A DNA stretch of 61,190 bases, from positions 1 through 61,190 of the forward strand of contig NZ_JAKSYI010000099.1 in the NCBI RefSeq assembly GCF_022829285.1, in the 5' to 3' direction. Below are positions 59,408 through 61,190 of the stretch, in pieces. Positions within the stretch are counted from its first letter, which is position 1; the number at the start of each line of letters is the position of its first letter. The position numbers were made by a program, and so were the translations under genes. The notes below the pieces were generated by a model. It saw only the letters and a list, made by a program, of their open reading frames with translations, was not told the DNA's origin and did not search any database. This DNA comes from Methylobacterium sp. J-078 (GTDB taxonomy: Bacteria; Pseudomonadota; Alphaproteobacteria; Rhizobiales; Beijerinckiaceae).

Positions 59408-60103
59408 ATGGACGAGGGCGGAATGGACGAGCAGGGGACGGAGCGCGGGCTCCTGTCGGACCAGATCCGCAACGCGCTCACGGACGAGATCGCGGCCGGG
59501 CGGCTCGCCGCAGGCACCGCCCTCGACGAGCAGGATCTGGCCGACCGCTTCGGCGCCTCGCGCACCCCCGTGCGGGAAGCCCTGCGCCAGCTCGCCTTCA
59601 ACGGGCTGGTGGAGCTGCGCCCGCGCCGGGGGGTCGTGGTCACGCGCATGACCCCTGAGCGGATCATGGACATGTTCGAGACCACCGCCGAGTTCGAGGC
59701 GATGTGTGTGCGGCTCGCCACCTACCGGATGACGCCGCTCGAGCGCAGCCACCTGATGGACCTGCACGCGCGCTCCGGCGACATGGTCGCGGCCGGCGAC
59801 GTCGATGCCTACGACGCCCTCAACCGCAGCTTCCACGAGGCCCTCTACGAGGCTACCCACAACGGCTTCCTCAAGGAGCAGGCCCTGGCGCTGCGGACCC
59901 GCCTGTCGAGCTTCCGCCGGACCCAGCTGCGCCAGGGCGAGCGCATCCTGCGGTCGCGGGCGGAGCACGGCGCCATCCTGGCGGCGATCGCCGAAGGGGA
60001 CGGCGAGGCGGCAGCCAAGCGCATGCGCGCCCACATGCTCAACGCGGCCAGCGCCCTGCGCCACTACATCGAGGCCCACGCGGAGGCCCGCCCGGACGCG
60101 TGA
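59408..60103 (+). CDS. GntR-family regulator, FCD type
   Basis: 231 residues from ATG 59408, which follows GGGAGGGACAAGG; ATG 59366, overlapping the madM stop, is the alternative. The winged helix is SDQIRNALTDEIAAGRLAAGTALDEQDLADRFGASRTPVREALRQLAFNG-like with the recognition helix at SRTPVREALRQL. A helical FCD ligand domain (about 90-225) with the usual His/Asp metal positions follows. It probably represses the mdc and mad operons and responds to malonate or malonyl-CoA. Confidence 0.92.
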   Translation: MDEGGMDEQGTERGLLSDQIRNALTDEIAAGRLAAGTALDEQDLADRFGASRTPVREALRQLAFNGLVELRPRRGVVVTRMTPERIMDMFETTAEFEAMCVRLATYRMTPLERSHLMDLHARSGDMVAAGDVDAYDALNRSFHEALYEATHNGFLKEQALALRTRLSSFRRTQLRQGERILRSRAEHGAILAAIAEGDGEAAAKRMRAHMLNAASALRHYIEAHAEARPDA

Positions 60104-60300
60104 TGCGTGGCGCGCATGTACCAAGGCTCAACCGCCGAGAGAACTGCGCCCGGTACATGCACCGCGTGCCAAAGCGCACGCCGGCCCGGCCGGGGCGCTC
60201 CTATATCGAGATCGTACCAAGAAGAACGGCCCCCGGACATCCTGGATCGGATCCTCGGATGCTTGACGGTGACCGACCTGTACATCTGGATACGCGAATC

Positions 60301-60567
60301 ATGAACGTCCGTCTTGCTTCCGCTGCCGCCGCCCTGGTCCTCACCCTCGGCGCTCCCGTCTCGTCCGCCCTCGCGCAGAGCTACAACGCCCCGGCCGGCA
60401 TCCCCGCCGCCACCGCGCCCGGCAGCCGCGCCGTCGGCTATTACGACGACGTGACGACCGGCTCGATCGGCCGCCGCTCGGACGACTCGGCCAAGGAAGG
60501 CAATGCCGAGCAGAACGACAAGCCGACCGCCAATTACGGCACCACCTCGGGCGGCCCGGCTTACTGA
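60301..60567 (+). CDS. small exported protein, 88 aa
   Basis: Signal peptide VRLASAAAALVLTLGAPVSSALA, cleavage near residue 25. The mature 60 residues are polar (SYNAPAGIPAATAPGSRAVG, then YYDDVTTGSIGRRSDDSAK and NYGTTSGGPAY), without Cys. The style is common among small periplasmic proteins of Methylobacterium. The function is unknown. It is followed by a strong terminator. Confidence 0.8.
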   Translation: MNVRLASAAAALVLTLGAPVSSALAQSYNAPAGIPAATAPGSRAVGYYDDVTTGSIGRRSDDSAKEGNAEQNDKPTANYGTTSGGPAY

Positions 60568-60590
60568 GGCCGGGAACGACCTGAACTGAC

Positions 60591-60618
60591 AACGGCGGGG
60601 CGCGAGCCCCGCCGTTTT
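60591..60618 (+). terminator. rho-independent terminator
   Basis: AACGGCGGGGC-GCGA-GCCCCGCCGTT is a perfect 11-bp stem with a GNRA-type loop, followed by TT. It ends the small exported protein transcript. Confidence 0.85.
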
Positions 60619-60683
60619 CGTGTCTGGGCAGCACTTCAGCGCGCGAGGGAGTCGGTCAGCGTCAGGCCGAACAGGATCACTCA

Positions 60684-61060
60684 AACGAAGCGGTGGGCGC
60701 CGCCGCCGCCATCGCCCGCCTGACCGGCGCCTTGGGCTACCGGCTTTGCGATCGACCGCGACACCGACAGCATCGCGCATCCAGGCCGCCGCGATCCCGC
60801 TGACGCCGGACGGGCGGGTGGCGCGGGTGCTGTCGCCGCTGGCCCTCAACGGCCGCGCCCTGCGTCTCGCGCTGATCGAGGGGGAGGGCCGGGGAACGGC
60901 ACGCTCGCCGACCGGCTCACCCTGCTCTGCGACGGCGACGACGCGGTGCGCGGCGTCTACACGCCGCTGATCGAGCGCATCCTGAGCCTGGCCGGGACCG
61001 TGCTGGCGATCGGGCTCGGCGTGTGGCTAATGCGCAGACGCGGCCGGCCCGTATCCGGTC
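60684..61060 (+). pseudogene. decayed SCO/SenC-like protein gene
   Basis: The pieces NEAVGAAAAIARLTGALGYR, FAIDRDTDSIAH, AAAIPLTPDGRVARVLSPLA and TLADRLTLLCDGDDAVRGVY, followed by a C-terminal membrane helix (LAGTVLAIGLGVWLMRR), read like the C-terminal half of a SCO-family copper/thiol protein. They lie in frames 0, 1, 2 and 1 in turn, so at least three frameshifts are needed, and the N-terminal half with the Cys pair is missing. Confidence 0.7.
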
Positions 61061-61070
61061 TGAACACGAG

Positions 61071-61104
61071 AACGCCCGCCGCGCTTGAGAGCGTGGCGGG
61101 CGTT
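61071..61104. terminator. hairpin flanking the tRNA-fMet gene
   Basis: AACGCCCGCC (61071-61080) and GGCGGGCGTT (61095-61104) form a perfect 10-bp stem with a 14-nt loop just past the 3' end of the minus-strand tRNA gene. It probably terminates that tRNA transcript. Confidence 0.65.
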
Positions 61105-61112
61105 TGTTGGTT

Positions 61113-61189
<77 letters not shown>

Positions 61190-61190
61190 C

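Overview
This looks like a chromosomal segment from an alphaproteobacterium, most probably Methylobacterium or a close relative. The grounds are very high GC coding with strong codon bias, an initiator tRNA with an A-U first pair in its anticodon stem, a biotin-independent malonate decarboxylase coupled to MadL/MadM, small exported proteins ending in a YYDDVTTGSIGRR-like stretch, and NHLM-type peptide export genes. The genus is an inference; nothing in the window proves it. I see no insertion sequence, integrase, CRISPR array or replication origin.

Layout. 1-2872: a dTDP-L-rhamnose block (rfbB cut by the window edge, rfbD, rfbA), then a small hypothetical gene, a tRNA-Gln with its terminator, and a gene-free stretch. 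4384-6600 (minus): a secreted M10-type metalloprotease with RTX-like and DUF4214-like repeats. 7488-12615: a TPR/heptosyltransferase-like protein that converges on a heptose operon (hldE, gmhB-like, AGE-family epimerase). 13149-24721: a RiPP cluster with a PoyD-type radical SAM epimerase, three Nif11-type precursors spaced exactly 530 bp apart, two NHLM ABC transporters, a fourth GG-leader peptide with an NPQPLPP core, a cyclic-nucleotide-binding protein, an HlyD-type secretion protein and an exported protein of unknown role.

24874-34278 is ordinary metabolism: M20 peptidase, GlpD, an Rrf2 regulator, two methyltransferases, an MHS-type transporter, a threonine dehydratase-like enzyme and an IlvD/Edd dehydratase. 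34314-41541 holds small exported proteins, a TonB-dependent receptor, a Cys/His-rich small protein, chromate transporter ChrA, two tiny membrane proteins and UV endonuclease UvsE. 42404-49739 is a four-carbon sugar-acid locus (otnC, LacI regulator, MFS transporter, ltnD, otnI, otnK, denD) able in principle to degrade both L-threonate and D-erythronate to dihydroxyacetone phosphate. 50791-60103 holds an aldo/keto reductase, the complete malonate decarboxylase operon mdcACDEGBH and, divergently, madL-madM-gntR. The window ends with a small exported protein, a decayed SCO-like pseudogene and initiator tRNA-Met.

How the parts work together. The most interesting unit is the RiPP cluster. Three precursors share a 71-residue leader ending in a GG motif and carry 20-residue cores with no Cys, which suggests backbone epimerisation rather than thioether chemistry. 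The radical SAM enzyme would act on the cores, the C39 domain of the first ABC transporter would remove the leader, and the two ABC proteins with HlyD would export the product. The heptose operon and the heptosyltransferase-like protein lie directly beside it. Whether they decorate the peptide, the secreted protease or only the cell-surface glycan cannot be settled from sequence.
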